DNA of 64,000 nt. It comes from Bedellia somnulentella. Lineage: Eukaryota; Arthropoda; Insecta; Lepidoptera; Bedelliidae. The DNA lies in contig OY755187.1 of the NCBI GenBank assembly GCA_963576735.1, positions 2,480,001 to 2,544,000 on the forward strand. The letters run 5' to 3'. The position numbers and the translations under genes are program-made. Shown in pieces: positions 1 to 11,728 of the stretch. Positions within the stretch are counted from its first letter, which is position 1. Every line of letters starts with the position of its first letter. The notes under the pieces were generated by a model. The model did not search any database, was not told the DNA's origin, and worked only from the letters and a program-made list of their open reading frames with translations.

Positions 1-730
1 TTTTTCTTTGGTTTTCATATTCAAATTTGTCTTGTTTAAAAAAACTATCTTTTATTTTGTTTTACTTAAAGTTTAATTTATATTTCGATTTATGTTTGTT
101 AAACTAGCGCCTTCAAATTGTTAACCAGTCACGGACGTGAGGGTACTTCTGATACGGGTATAATTACTTAATAGAAGGCCCCGGCAGAAACTTATATTGT
201 AACATCTAGTTTTTGAAAAAAACATATTTTTTTATAATGTATTTTTTTTAACTATTATTTTATTATACTAATCTAATACAATATAATATTTATGAAATCC
301 AATTTTCATTAAAAAACTTGGGACTTCAAGTTAAGATCTTTTTTTCTTTAGGAACTTACTGAGGTAGTAGAGCAATCACAATTGTATTTAATATAATATT
401 TATGAATCCGATATTATGAAGAAACCATTTGAAAATAAAACATTTACGGCAACACCAACCTAATTATTAAAGATTGGACAGAATAATAAATACCTTTGTG
501 TACATTGACTGTTTTGTAATTTTTAAATACTATTTGTGTGTTGTGTATTTGTATGCAATAAAGTGTTTATTATTATTAATAAAGAGGCAAAGTTAGACAA
601 ATGCATGCATTATGATGAGTCTTATAAATATTACTGAGTACTAGCAAACAAGGCAGATAAAATCCCAGGTGGATTTCCCACAAAATTTAAACTAGCACTA
701 ATAAAATGAAAATAGGATTTTTTTAATGCC
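1..730. other. AT-rich stretch without a recognised gene
   Basis: No coding frame or clear repeat boundary is visible. An AATAAA-type signal followed by TTATTATTATTAATA near 557-585 resembles the 3' tail of a LINE, but no coding part precedes it. Confidence 0.4.
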
Positions 731-940
731 GTGTAGTGCCGGCTTAGAATGTCACTACCCCTTTCTACCCACGGGTGTCGTAAGAGGCGACTAGTCGTAA
801 GGGTATCGGGCTATTTTAGGTGGTTTTTGGGCAATGCGGTTCCCATCATCAATCATACTTAACAAATGTGGCTAAGGAGTTTGTAGCTCTATGGCTCTGG
901 CTACCCCTTTTTGAGATTTATGGCCGTGAGTACATGTATG
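731..940 (+). repeat. SINE family A copy
   Basis: This copy runs from GCCGTGTAGTGCCGGCTTAG to GGCCGTGAGTACATGTATG. The family has about 25 copies here, all built as GCCGTGTAGTG-CGGCTTAGAA, a GAGGCGACTAA block, GGGCGATGCGGTTGGAGACC (a possible degenerate B box), GTGGCTGAGGAATTTC, CTCTGGCTACCCCTT and GCCGTGAGTATATGTATGTA. About 250 bp is full length. It is non-coding; short frames within it are not genes. Confidence 0.8.
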
Positions 941-1162
941 TGAATTTTCCACCTCCGTTTGAGATCTTTACAGAGCTGTCTTTATATCTTTCTTTCTTTC
1001 ATCAAATTTCAGTTTAATATTGTTATAGTTCCAGTTACTAAAATTCATATTCTGGTTACATATTTGGTGATTCAGATCTACAATCATAGTAACAATTATA
1101 ATTGATTTGGTGACAAAAATGCATTTATTAGATAATCAATAACATTATAACTATTATATGCT

Positions 1163-1409
1163 ATGCAGTGATGGCTTAGAGTAGCACTACCCCATTTCTA
1201 CCTGTTGGTGACTGTAAGAGGCGACTAAAGGTGTAGGGGCTATTTAAGTAATTTTTGGGCGATGTGGTTGGAGACCCATCACCAACAACCATGATTTTAT
1301 GATCTATTCCCCACTCAACATCTAAAAGTGGCTGAGAAATTCCTTGTGCCGAAGCTCTGGCTCCCCTTTTAGGGATTTATAGCCGTGAGTGTATGTATGT
1401 ATAAGCTGA
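1163..1409 (+). repeat. SINE family A copy
   Basis: A near full-length but diverged copy. It has the GGCTTAGAGTAGCACTACCCC head, the GGTTGGAGACCCATCACCAA block and the GCCGTGAGTGTATGTATGTA tail. Confidence 0.8.
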
Positions 1410-1639
1410 CATAGGTGTAACAAAAAAAAAAAGGCATAACAAATAAACATATTTATCTTATAAGAAGCTATTCATTTACTGTCTAAATATCTAACTGTAA
1501 AATCATCACAACCAAAAACTAAAATGACAACATGTAAACACAAAATAACTTAACTTCTACACAAAGTAAATTCTCTATCTGTACTTAATTATACACTTAT
1601 GTTCTGTGTTTGTTATCTGGAGGACTAGCATGAGTGCTA

Positions 1640-1722
1640 TTTGCGATGAGAGAATGAGATGACAGTATAGGATACTAAGTAAGGGTGTAAGAGATGGCTG
1701 TTTTTTACCATGCAATATCTAT
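1640..1722. repeat. Interspersed repeat fragment shared with 24.8 kb
   Basis: The stretch around GAATGAGATGACAGTATAGG and ACTAAGTAAG matches 24833-24885 at most positions. No terminal structure was found. Confidence 0.5.
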
Positions 1723-1726
1723 TTAA

Positions 1727-1938
1727 CCTTTCATGTCCTGCCGGCTCCCAGAGTAGCCAGAAGTAAAAGTACCGTCAAACCCCGATGGCTCCCCGTGGAG
1801 CCGGGTATGGCCAGCTTACCGTGTTTGAATTAACCCCTTATTTCTTTTATTTTAAGAGTTAAATTACGTTATAAATAATTCTAATGTTCCCGGGTTTTGA
1901 CGGTACTTGTCCTTCGCTAGTGCTCGGGAAGTCACAGG
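1727..1938. mobile_element. Possible piggyBac-like MITE with TTAA target sites
   Basis: A 212-bp unit is bounded by TTAA at 1723-1726 and 1939-1942 and has ends CCT...AGG. Internally AAAGTACCGTCAAACCCCG and its complement, CGGGTTTTGACGGTACTT, face each other. The TTAA target and hairpin fold suggest a piggyBac-type non-autonomous element; the outer ends match only partly. Confidence 0.45.
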
Positions 1939-1942
1939 TTAA

Positions 1943-2407
1943 AAGGTCACACGTACTAGCTATGCAGGAACATAGGGCCTGCAGAACCTATTTCCCCCTT
2001 GAATGGTCTTAGCCATTATTTTTGAGGTCTTCCCATTCTTTCTTAAGTCATTGACCTTCACCACATCAATTTCAACCAAACAACTCTTCCTCTGCCATCT
2101 TGTTGTCAGACAATAGCCTGTTTCAGAGGATATCAGTGATATCTCTCCAATATGCCAGCCATTTTCATTTCTTCATGTGGCTCCCTGCATCAAAACGCAT
2201 GTCTTTTGACAGTTTCCAGAATTCTGTATTGGTTATCATTTTCAGCCAGTAAATTTCCAGTATTCACCTCAGCTATTTGTTGGTGCAACGCCCAGAGCTG
2301 GTAGAAGAGGTCCTTCTTAACCAACCAGGTCTTTCATCCTTATAAAAGAGTTGACTTCATGTTGGACTCAAAAATCCTCAATTTAATCAGAGAGAAAATT
2401 GTAACTT
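1943..2407. other. 3' flank of the Myb/SANT-like gene
   Basis: No frame or repeat is identified. On the minus strand an ATTAAA hexamer at 2382-2387 lies about 20 nt past the stop codon of the gene that starts at 4207 and could be its poly(A) signal. Confidence 0.35.
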
Positions 2408-4207
2408 TCAAATATATGGACTAGATCTTGAAGCAATGCTTCTAGCAATCAATTCAAGAGCATCCGCCTGTCTTTTCATTTGCTCAATTTTTTGTTTATA
2501 ATATTCTTTTTTTATTAGATTCTCTTCTGTTAGTGCTTTCTGCAGATCCAAAGCCTCCTTAGTAGTATCAAGCTCATACTTTTTAGAGGTAGCTTTCATC
2601 TTTTCTAAAAGAAAAATATATAAAAATGTTAGCATCTATTATTCCATATTCAGGAAGGGGTAAGTAATTTGGACTTAGGTAAGCTTGATTGATAATATGA
2701 GAATGACATGTACACATTAAATTTTTAGTCATTATTGGGTGATGAGGATGGAGACCCATCATCAACAATATTTATTTCCAATCCTTTCCCCACACAACAG
2801 GGGTCCTTCCTAACCAACCAGGCTTTTATCAAGGGCAAAGTGGCTGAGGAATTTCTAATTCTAAAAGTCTGGCTACCCCTTTAAGCGAAATATAGCCATG
2901 GATATATGTGTGTATCTTTATTTGATTATTATTTTTAGGGAGCGTTCAAGTATTACGTAACGCAATTTGGGGGGGCGGGGGGGTCTCGTAAAACGTTACG
3001 ATGCGTTACACGGGCGGGAGAGGGTCCTTCTTACAACACGTTACGTAACATTATTTCTTTTTTTATATAAAAAAATAGGGAAATAAAACTCAAATTTATA
3101 AAAAAATAAACAAAATACGCAGGTGTTGCGAATTAAAAATATCTTGTTTTATTATAAGGCAATTAAAACTATACGAAGGATAAAAACTATAACAACTTTT
3201 TGCGACTTCAGGGTAAAAATGATGACTTGAGTGTTACGTAACCTTTAGAGAGGGGGGTGGGGGGGTACAGAAAAACGTTACGGAGCGTTACAGTGGGGGG
3301 AGGGGGGTCAAAAATCTTCAAAAATTGCGTTACGTAATACTTGAACGCTCCCTTAGTAGCAAAAAGTTTAAATATAATAAGATCGTTCAATTACCCATTA
3401 ACCCTAAAAACTGCATAGTATTTGAACGGGTAATTTCCGCAAGTTGATGTCTTCTGTGCGCCTGTAGCAAACTGCATAGTATTGGAATACAAAAGTACTA
3501 ACCCATTTCTGCCCTGTTGGGTGATGCGGTTAGAGAACCATTACTTTAAATCTTATGTTAACATGGTTACCCCACCGAACTTCCAAAAGTGGCTGACTAA
3601 TTTCTAATTCTTAAGGTATGGCTACTCCTTTTCATTAAGATCTGATTAGAATGCTAAAAGTATTCAAGTATATTATTTTTACCATTAAAAATAACCGCAG
3701 ATTCTTGGCCGTCTGACTGCTCAGATATTAGATCTTCGGAAATGGAAGCAAAGACCGGTTTTATGTCCTCATTTAGCTCTTCTATTAGGACCACATTTGT
3801 CTCCTCTGCAGTGTCCCCTTCTCGGGTTTGATGATCAGATGTGTCCTGCTCTGAAGCTTTTTTTTTTGTTTTACTTTTTTTATCTTGATACGTCTGAAAG
3901 AAAGTTTTGAATCACAACTAAGTTACCAGTGCTATTTGGCCAGATATCATTATTTTTAACATGTAAATCTTTGAGTAATCTCATAACTTACTTTTCTCCA
4001 CTCACTCCAAGATTTACGAGCCCCTGGGATGGCATTGAGCTCGTCTGATATAACTCTCCATCTGTTTTGAGCCGCCGTCTTAGTAAAATGGGGGGAAAAC
4101 TTTCCCAATCCTAGCTCTGGGTCGGCTTTTAGCAGCTCAAGGAGCCTTCTTTTCTGTCTGGCCGAAGGATAGCAAGCTCTCTTTTTTTTTATACAAAGCT
4201 TATCCAT
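2408..4207 (-). CDS. Myb/SANT-like DNA-binding domain protein, 3 exons
   Basis: Coding exons on the minus strand are 4207-3992, 3893-3683 and 2604-2408. Donors are GTAAGT and GTAAAA; acceptors are TTTCAG and TTTTAG. Lengths 216+211+197 give 207 aa with phases that match at both joins. Residues about 10-85 form a Myb/SANT-like domain: a basic start, W50 in AAQNRW, W67 and W70 in SWSEWRK, then a KSKTKKKA basic tail that is only completed by splicing exon 1 to exon 2. Residues about 90-140 are acidic. Residues about 142-195 are charged and predicted to form a coiled coil. Such proteins are usually nuclear, and many are host genes or relatives of Harbinger Myb-like proteins. The ATG at 4205-4207 is the only upstream start in frame. 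Intron 2 carries two SINEs and a MITE. No partner gene is visible. Confidence 0.8.
2734..2915 (+). repeat. SINE family A, 5'-truncated
   Basis: It holds the GGATGGAGACCCATCA block, the GTGGCTGAGGAATTTC block and the ATAGCC tail. It lies in intron 2 of the Myb/SANT-like gene. Confidence 0.7.
2938..3352. mobile_element. MITE with 3-bp TTA target duplication (Harbinger-like)
   Basis: A 415-bp unit begins GGGAGCGTTCAAGTATTACG and ends with its complement. TTA at 2935-2937 is repeated at 3353-3355. Subterminal regions carry G runs and several ACGTTACG-type motifs in both orientations. A 3-bp TTA/TAA duplication with GGG ends is typical of PIF/Harbinger-type MITEs. There is no coding frame. It lies in intron 2 of the Myb/SANT-like gene. 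Confidence 0.75.
3505..3645 (+). repeat. SINE family A fragment
   Basis: Diverged copy with GGGTGATGCGGTTAGAGAACC, AAAGTGGCTGACTAATTTC and TATGGCTACTCCTTTT. Confidence 0.6.
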
Positions 4208-5653
4208 TGTGTATTTCCTCTTTGTTATTTGCTCAGAAAGTTTGGGACAATGTGAAAAACTTTTTGCCGAACTGCCGATAGTAATCGGTAGACTTACCGT
4301 TTTAGGTTATATTAAATTTCACTTGGAGCGTTACACTATTTACTACACCGTACATTTTATATCGAAATAGTTTCTTGACGTTATAAAAAAATATATTATA
4401 TAGATTTTCCCGCAAAATATAAAATTTTAGTAATGTTTAAATTTAAAAAATCGACTTATAATTTAAAACAATCAACAAAATTTGTTTATTGATCAATGAT
4501 CATTTTCATCAATCATTTAATGATTCACACAGACAATACAATACTGTTGTTGTTGTTTATATATTCGACATTCGGCAGGCAAAGATCAAACAGACAATAC
4601 TTTTTTCGTTAGACATTTTTATATTTTCATTCGATTTCAATTCATTCAATAAATAAGTCGAATATAGCTTAAGGCGTCCACGATAAGTCCATACCAAAAC
4701 TTTATAGAAAATCAAGAATATCCAGATCTGGGGGCACGGTAGTGCCCCCGCCAAGTTGAGCGCGAAGCAAGCACTGCCGTACCATCCTTTTCTCGTCTCG
4801 AACCGTTTCGCCGCATTTTCAGGGCCCCATTCAAGAACCTCAGGATAGGATTAAAACGCTGAAATTTTTGTCACCTAGAAATTCGTAATCACACACTTGG
4901 AATCCAAAACTTCAAGTAGAAATATCAATTGATTCCGAAGTTAAGCTAAATGCAAATTTTCGCATTTTCGACACTGACTGACAGACTCACTGATCATCAA
5001 AACTAACTAGTACTTCCCATAGACCTAGAGAGCTGAAATTTGGTACAGAGGTAGATTTTAACGGCCACATAAAGAAAAAACTATCATAACGAGGTTTACA
5101 GAAGATCTGGACTACCTGATGACGCTGATGAGAAAACATAATAAGAGTACTGCCAAACTATTATAAGCGTATTTACGAGAAATAGTAGTCGATTAACTGT
5201 ATTCTACTCAATAAATAAAAATATTCAGTCCAATAATAATTATTATTTATGAACTAGCACTCAGCCGCGGCTTCGCTCAGGTTATTTAGCATTAGTACCA
5301 GTACTCGTCACTATCACTAGATGGCGCTGGCTGTATTTTAAATTCCGGTAGCGTATTTATTTACACATTTAAAAGATTTTTTGTTGTATTTTAAAGATTT
5401 GAAAAGTCGTGGAGTTTATTTTTATTTGATGTCACAAGATAATATAATAATAGGAAAATGTAACCATTCAATCAGTCTACGTCCGTACGTTTCAATCAGT
5501 ACGTTTGGTCATAACTTAGCTTAACAATCCAATTCAATATTATTTCCTTAAATTTAAAAGTATTTAAATGTCTAATCTCTTTTTTGATGATAGTCCTAAT
5601 GTGGCGGTATAAATAAGGAGCCATGAACTCATATTGTCGCTGGGCAAATGACA
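4208..5653. other. Upstream region of the Myb/SANT-like gene with old repeats
   Basis: No gene seen. GGGGCACGGTAGTGCCCC at 4732-4749 is an 18-nt hairpin at the start of a repeat that continues with GACTGACAGACTCACTGATC and a run around 5030-5060, a type of motif seen in arthropod repeats. The stretch 5255-5285 (CAGCCGCGGCTTCGCTCAGG) looks like the end of another. Promoter elements of the gene that starts at 4207 are not obvious. Confidence 0.35.
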
Positions 5654-6274
5654 GGCTTATTCCGATTATCCACCCTAAAAAATCCTCCCTAAGTCGGATA
5701 TTCGGAAACGCATGTCCGATTATCCACCCTGAACGGGGTGGATAATCGGAATTCATAATAAAATGTTTCTTCCGATTTTCTACCCTGCCTACGTACAGTC
5801 CTTTACAGGAACGTGTAAATTATTATTTATTGTGTGTCAGTGGTGAAAAGACCCTAAGTTTTAATTTTGTTATTTTTTGTTACGAGTTTCTTTCTTGTTA
5901 TGGTTTCATTTGTCACAACAGTCAATTTAAATGGTTTTCACCCAAATCTACAGGTGCTTACCTGCAATTTTTTTATTTTTTTTTAAGATTACTTAAGTTT
6001 TTCGTTTAACAATAAATATTAAATTAAAACTTTCCACCAGGATAATTTTATTCAGACTGTAAGTAGGAAAGTAGGTATGTATATCTCTGTTGAAGTTTCT
6101 TGGACCAGGTTGTGAGTATGTTTCTGTGAATGACTGTACTTGGGGTAAAAAATCGGAAGAAACATTTTATTATGAATTCCGATTATCCACCCCGTTCAGG
6201 GTGGATAATCGGACATGCGTTTCCGAATATCCGACTTAGGGAGGATTTTTTAGGGTGGATAATCGGAATAAGCC
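5654..6274. mobile_element. Inverted-repeat element with 126-bp TIRs
   Basis: The arms 5654-5779 and 6149-6274 are near-perfect complements and start GGCTTATTCCGATTATCC. Inside each arm CCGATTATCCACCC is itself repeated in inverted form, so each arm can fold into a smaller hairpin. The ~370-bp centre is AT-rich and non-coding. No clear target duplication was found, so the superfamily is unknown. Confidence 0.75.
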
Positions 6275-6488
6275 GATGTATTGCATTTGGAATACGTAAA
6301 GTGCGGCACTCTTTTAATTGCATTTATATCAAAATCTAACAAGTGTGAGAGATCCTTAGAATGATATCTACGAAGACAATCTAGGATATATAATTAATAA
6401 TTCTAAACATCAGACATCGTTTGGGTCATTCATTTTGCTGGGTCAGTGAATTTATGGGCACTTTTTTATTGCTGTTAACAGCCTTGTA

Positions 6489-6770
6489 ATATATAAATAT
6501 ATTTAGAGTACCCAAGTGCATGGACAGTGTACTCACGTGATAGGGGGCAGGCCTATCGCCGTTTTGTACGAATACACTGTCACACGACTAAGTACAACTC
6601 AGCCATGTGGGTTTCCTCACGATGTTTTCCCTCACCGTTAACAACCGTGATAAATTAAGCACACATATGTCTTTAGAAAAGAAAATTGGTGTAGGCCCAA
6701 TCCGGGATTTGAACACTAGTCGCTTGCACGTTAACCGGTGTTCTACCCATTAAGCTATCTCGTCGTATTT
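6489..6770 (-). repeat. SINE family B copy with 8-bp target duplication
   Basis: The tRNA-like head is at the high-coordinate end. GCCTTGTA occurs at 6481-6488 and again at 6771-6778, consistent with a target duplication. Family hallmarks are the CACGTGATAGGGGGCAGGCC block and the GGTTTCCTCACGATGTTTTC block. Confidence 0.75.
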
Positions 6771-6778
6771 GCCTTGTA

Positions 6779-8243
6779 TTTTTATATATATGTCAGACAG
6801 TTATGACTTAAGAAATGACATATTGGTAGGTCCCCGCATTAGGATTAGAACCCACGCATCAGTGTATACGAAGTGAAATCTTATTCGGGAGTATTTCCCC
6901 ACTTCCCGTAACCCGCACCGCTATAGTCATGCGCGCACAACTTTTCGGACGGTGTTAGCCTAATTAGATAAAATTTAACAAAATAAATAAGAATCATCAT
7001 AATTTTTTATATTGAATACTGGAAATAAAAGCGTTTATTAATAAGCAAAGATACATCATAAAAAGAATTGTCTTTAAAGAAAAGTTTCCACTACAAAAAA
7101 TATTAATGAAAGTGATAATTTATTATATACGTAGGTCACCCTATAATTTTTATTTAGTTGAGAACTAACTGACAATGACAGGCCGAAATTTCAAAATGGC
7201 AACAGTAGTACCAGTAGTCGCCGCCGGCCAAGAAAATATTGTGGATCTGTAGACGAATTTTCAAATCTACAACCTGTCAATGAATGCGTTCAAATTTCCT
7301 ATGTCTCTGTCGCAACACACTTTTAAATACATGAAATTGATTTTTATGCAACGATTATCTTATCCTTCGAATATTTGACTTTACGCTGTTATCACTATTA
7401 TCCTAAACTGGTGAGATTCCGCTCTGTCTGATGATGAAATCGGATGGTGGCCGTAGAAACTTTACAAATATAACGACAGATCTCAAACAACTTTTTTTAG
7501 TGATCTCCCAACAGAATATCAAAAAAAATATGCTCATTTTTTATTTTTATATTCGAGGATCTGGCTATTATATTCTGGGGCTTATAGCCTACATAGAGAT
7601 GTATGCATTTTTATTTTTGTTTAAATTTCACTTTTTGTGATATTTTATGGAAGTCTGGCATCTCAGTGCTAAATAGTTTCATATCCAATGCATCATATCA
7701 TATCATCGGTTCAAATCCTTGGTCGTGCCTTTGCGCCAAATAATATAAATACAGAATGCACATATAGATATAGAACTTTAAATATAAGTATTTTCTCAGA
7801 TATTGTGTTTTCTATTGTATGTAACTCATACTGCAATAATTTCAAATGATAAAATTGGTCCAATAACTCAAAATTTTCCCATATATCCCAGAACCAAGGC
7901 CAAATAAAAAAGCAATGTCATACCTCATTACCGTTTAAAATGTGCGACGAATGCGATTGAGATGTCAGTGTCAGTCGCGTGCGCGTGTCGCCGCGACTTG
8001 CAACACACAGACCACTCAGCATGCATCGTTTTATACGTTGTTTTTTTTTCAAATTATTTATTCATTATAAAGCAAAATTACATTTTACAATAATTATTCA
8101 GTGGTCACTTAATCCTCTTCCAAGGTTGGCATTTTTACGGAGTCATTATTGATTAATACATAATAAGTAAGACAAATCTTTAAAAACGAATTATAAATAT
8201 GATGTCGTCGTTTTCCATATGCAATATGGAAAAAGAGACGACA
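6779..8243. other. Intergenic DNA, nothing identified
   Basis: AT-rich with small GC patches near 7200-7230 and 7970-8020. No exon with convincing splice sites and no repeat boundary was found. Confidence 0.35.
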
Positions 8244-8470
8244 GCCGTGGTAGCCGTGATAGGTGACTAGCTTCTTGGTCCGGAGGTTGCGGGTTCGATC
8301 CCCGCTGAAAACAACATTTATGTGATGAGCATAAATGATTTTTCCTTAGTCTTGGATGTTATGAATATGTGTATTATGTAATATTAAACATATCGTTAAG
8401 TTAGTATCCCATAATACAAGTCTTACTTAATTTGGGACCAACTTGATTTATATAATATTGGGATAGTTTT
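8244..8470 (+). repeat. tRNA-derived SINE family C copy
   Basis: The head contains GATAGGTGACTAGCTTCTTG and a B-box-like GGTTGCGGGTTCGATCCCCG, then AACATTTATGTGATGAGCAT. The body matches the copy at 57634 through TTAGTATCCCATAATACAAG. The A box is degenerate here (GCCGTGGTAGCCGTG). Confidence 0.7.
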
Positions 8471-10104
8471 CGATACTGCCATACAAAACAAATGCCAAAA
8501 AAATATTTTCAAACGTCTGCCATCTAATAGGTCACTAAAACCATAGTCATCCATCGCAAATCCGTGGCAATCGGTGTAATCTTGCGCGCGCGCCCGCCAC
8601 GCGGCCAGGTCCTATTGCTGCTTCATCGTTTGTCCTCGACTGGTACACATCGTTAATTAGGACAATACCAGCTGACTAGGACAGAGACGTGACTATGTTT
8701 GTATGGTTAAAAAAAAGATAAAGATATAAAAAATATTAATTTCAAAATAAAAAGAATTGTTCTCTATTTTTTGAACATCACAAACTTACGTATAAGTGGC
8801 ATAGCAATAAAAAGTTGCCTTTGAACGAGAAAATCAAACATACGAAGTATTATTTATCTATCTTGATTTGTAACTTATAATTATAACATAAAAAGTTTAT
8901 TATAATGCTAAGTTTAAAATTTGTACAGAATAACCTTAATCTATAAGTTTTAAATATATATACAAAAGATAGAAATAATAATTAATAAGTTAAATCTAAC
9001 TCTACTAACTCTACTTCGAGTTCGGAAGGTGTATTGTTGCGAGAAGAACCCGTAAGAAACTCAGCAACACATACATTTTCTTAGTCATATTCATATTACA
9101 ATGTTGGTGTATGTCTGGAAATCAAATTGCTGTAGTAGCTTTAGGATGCGATGCAAGCTATACATGTTAACCAATTGGCAGATATATTTGGCGTTTTACA
9201 GGCACTTGTTTAATACTCACTAAAGCATGTAAACAACATGAATTGGCACTATGGCCCTTTCGTGAAATACAAGTCATACACCGTGTTAGACGATTTATGG
9301 GTTTTTAAATTGTTTTTAATGCTTTTGTAGTTACAAATTTCAATCTACTTGTTGACAAATCTAAAAAAAATATATGGTTGTTGCTAAAACAACTAATAAA
9401 TTAAAGCTTTCTAATTAATATTAATCTAATTATTTCTTTTATTTAATAATTAATATTGAAGAAGCAAACATTTAAAATATGAAATATATCTTACTTCAAT
9501 TCATCATACGTAGTATTATATAAGCTGTGATCGATCATACATACTTTATAATTATCCAATTTTGCTGTAGACATTCAATACTAACTACGACTACTAACCT
9601 TAATACTAACAATTATAAAAATGTTTTTATAATGTACGTAATATCATGTAATGGCATCCGCCCTGAATAAAAAAAGCATCGTTTTCTCACACCATTAAAA
9701 AGTCACATCTATAACTTACACAATAGTTTTATTATACAAATGAAATAATACATTATGTTGGCACACGACTTTTAATGGGTTAATTTGAGTATTAACACAC
9801 AATGGCATAAAAAACGGAGTGGGTGACATTGATATCATAATCAAAATATGAAATGATATTTTAGGGTGGCGGCTCGGCCCTTCAAATGGATTACACTGTT
9901 TGTTTTCGACAAACATTTGTTTAGTAGAATAAAAGTTCAGTAGATTTTAAACGAATGTTAAGGTTTTTAAATTTCCAATAATAATAATAATACTAAACTA
10001 AATGTCATACCCAATAATAATAATAATATATTTATTGAAAAAAGGTACAACAAATTGAGTTTCATACTCCCTAATAAAAAGGGCAAAGCCCTGTAAACTT
10101 AGGA
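8471..10104. other. Intergenic DNA, nothing identified
   Basis: AT-rich. A TAA-repeat patch at 9979-10031 (CCAATAATAATAATAATA, twice) resembles LINE tails or the target of TAA-specific LINEs. A GC-rich patch is at 8583-8605. Confidence 0.35.
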
Positions 10105-10107
10105 TAA

Positions 10108-10494
10108 GGGGTTGTCCATTAATCACGTGATCTTTTTTTAGCATTTTTTAACCCCCCTCCCCCATTGGTGATGAGTAGTGAGGTTTAAGACCACCCCCCC
10201 TCCCCCTTCTCAACATCACGTGTATTTTTAGTAGCTACAACGAATCTTAAAAATTTCTGAATATTATATTATTTTAAATACAGGTAAGTATAAACTATAA
10301 TCTTATTTTATTCTGAAATTAAGGACCGTAATAAAAATGTGCCGCTTAATATTTGTTTAAAAATCGCGCGTTTGACGAAAAATTAAATACACGTGATATC
10401 TTACTACACCCCCCCCTCCCCATTGTGTTATTTTCGTGAATTTTATCAAACCCCTCCCCCCCTTTCAAGCCTCACGTGATTAATGGACAACCCC
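10108..10494. mobile_element. MITE with 3-bp TAA target duplication (Harbinger-like)
   Basis: A 387-bp unit starts GGGGTTGTCCATTAATCACG and ends with the complement. TAA at 10105-10107 is repeated at 10495-10497. Subterminal C tracts and CACGTGAT motifs occur in both arms. No coding frame. Confidence 0.75.
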
Positions 10495-10739
10495 TAAGTA
10501 GTTTGCTCAACCCATAAAGTTGGCTCACAATCATTTCAGCTTCTTAAAAAATATGTTTATAAACTAAAAGTTACACAAAAAGTCTTTTTGTGTACAAAAA
10601 GAAAGAGATCAAGCAATATCACAAGTTCTCTAAATGAGAGAACTATAAGTTAATTTTAATTATATTAAATGAAAAACTTAAGTTTAATACATGTAGATTG
10701 TAATCAATTGCATGCTTTCGCATCCTCAAATGTATGTGT

Positions 10740-10816
10740 AAGTTAGTATGTATGTATGTATGTGTGTGTGTGTGTGTATGTGTGTGTTTGAATGTATGTT
10801 TGTGTGTGTGTTTGCG
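10740..10816. repeat. (TATG)n/(TG)n microsatellite
   Basis: A run of TATG units passes into TGTGTG units. The reverse strand appears as a His/Thr-rich frame, which is not a gene. Confidence 0.9.
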
Positions 10817-11383
10817 ATTGTGTAATATACAGTCTATTTTGAAAATCCTAGGAGTCATCTAATATTTAGCATCTAATATTTAGCATTGTATTTCTAATAA
10901 CATCTCAGTCTGATCATAATTTAAAGTAAGTAACCAGGGTAAAAGTTTACATTTACATTCGTAACTATTTAATTCTCTTATATCTAGTATTTTATTAATT
11001 AATAATTTATAATCAAAATATTACAAAACAACAGAAGTTTAAAAATGAAATTAAAATATAAATTCTACCAAAAGATTAAACGAAAAGTCGAATCAAAAAT
11101 ATGAAACTGCACAGCATTCGAAATAAAGTTAAAAGTCGATATTCTTTTTCGAGCGAGTTTTATGAAATTCACATACGTGTCGCGAATAGCAAAGCCTAGT
11201 GTCCCTCCCACACAATGGGATCCTGGCAGCTATTGTGCGGCGAGTCTGCACCAGACGTCACTTCGTCCCGCCAATTCGATAAAAAACGCGGGAACACGTG
11301 CCCAAGCATTATTCGATAACTGTTGAAGGCGGTATTAGCGCAACCCTAAATATTTTATACATCTCTCTGCAATTTCAATCTCA

Positions 11384-11728
11384 CTACTTGTGTAATATGA
11401 TTCGAAATTGCGTGTTAATTTGATATTTTGACCATTTAATATACTTTGAAAGCATATTAAATCTTACGAGTAAGAAATAAGAACGTTTTTTGTTTGTCAA
11501 AGAAATGGATTGGATGTCAATTTCAGTTGTATTTATTGGTGGGAACGGCCGCGTGTCGGAACTAACACTAGTTTTAATATTTTCAGTCACGTGCTGCACA
11601 CGCGCGACGCTTTGGTAAAAAACTGCGCGAGTAATTCCAACTTTATTGTTGCATTCTTCTTGCTTAAATGTTATTGAGTTTTCCGTCTTTATATTTTCTA
11701 CCATACTTATGTGGTTTTCGGTCAGCAA
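11384..11728 (-). CDS. Hypothetical 114-aa frame, possible first exon
   Basis: An open frame on the minus strand starts at 11728 with a second ATG 8 codons later. It is rich in Glu, Lys, Thr and Asn (IKTENSITFKQEE) in its first third, a style seen in N-termini of insect nuclear proteins. A GTTAGT donor-like site falls near 11567. The distal half looks less like protein. No domain is recognised and no downstream exon was found, so this may be chance. Confidence 0.25.
   Translation of the reverse strand: MLTENHISMVENIKTENSITFKQEECNNKVGITRAVFYQSVARVQHVTENIKTSVSSDTRPFPPINTTEIDIQSISLTNKKRSYFLLVRFNMLSKYIKWSKYQINTQFRIILHK

Noticed and set aside
10643..10858. His/Thr-rich 71-residue frame
   Set aside because: It is a translation of a (TG)n microsatellite.
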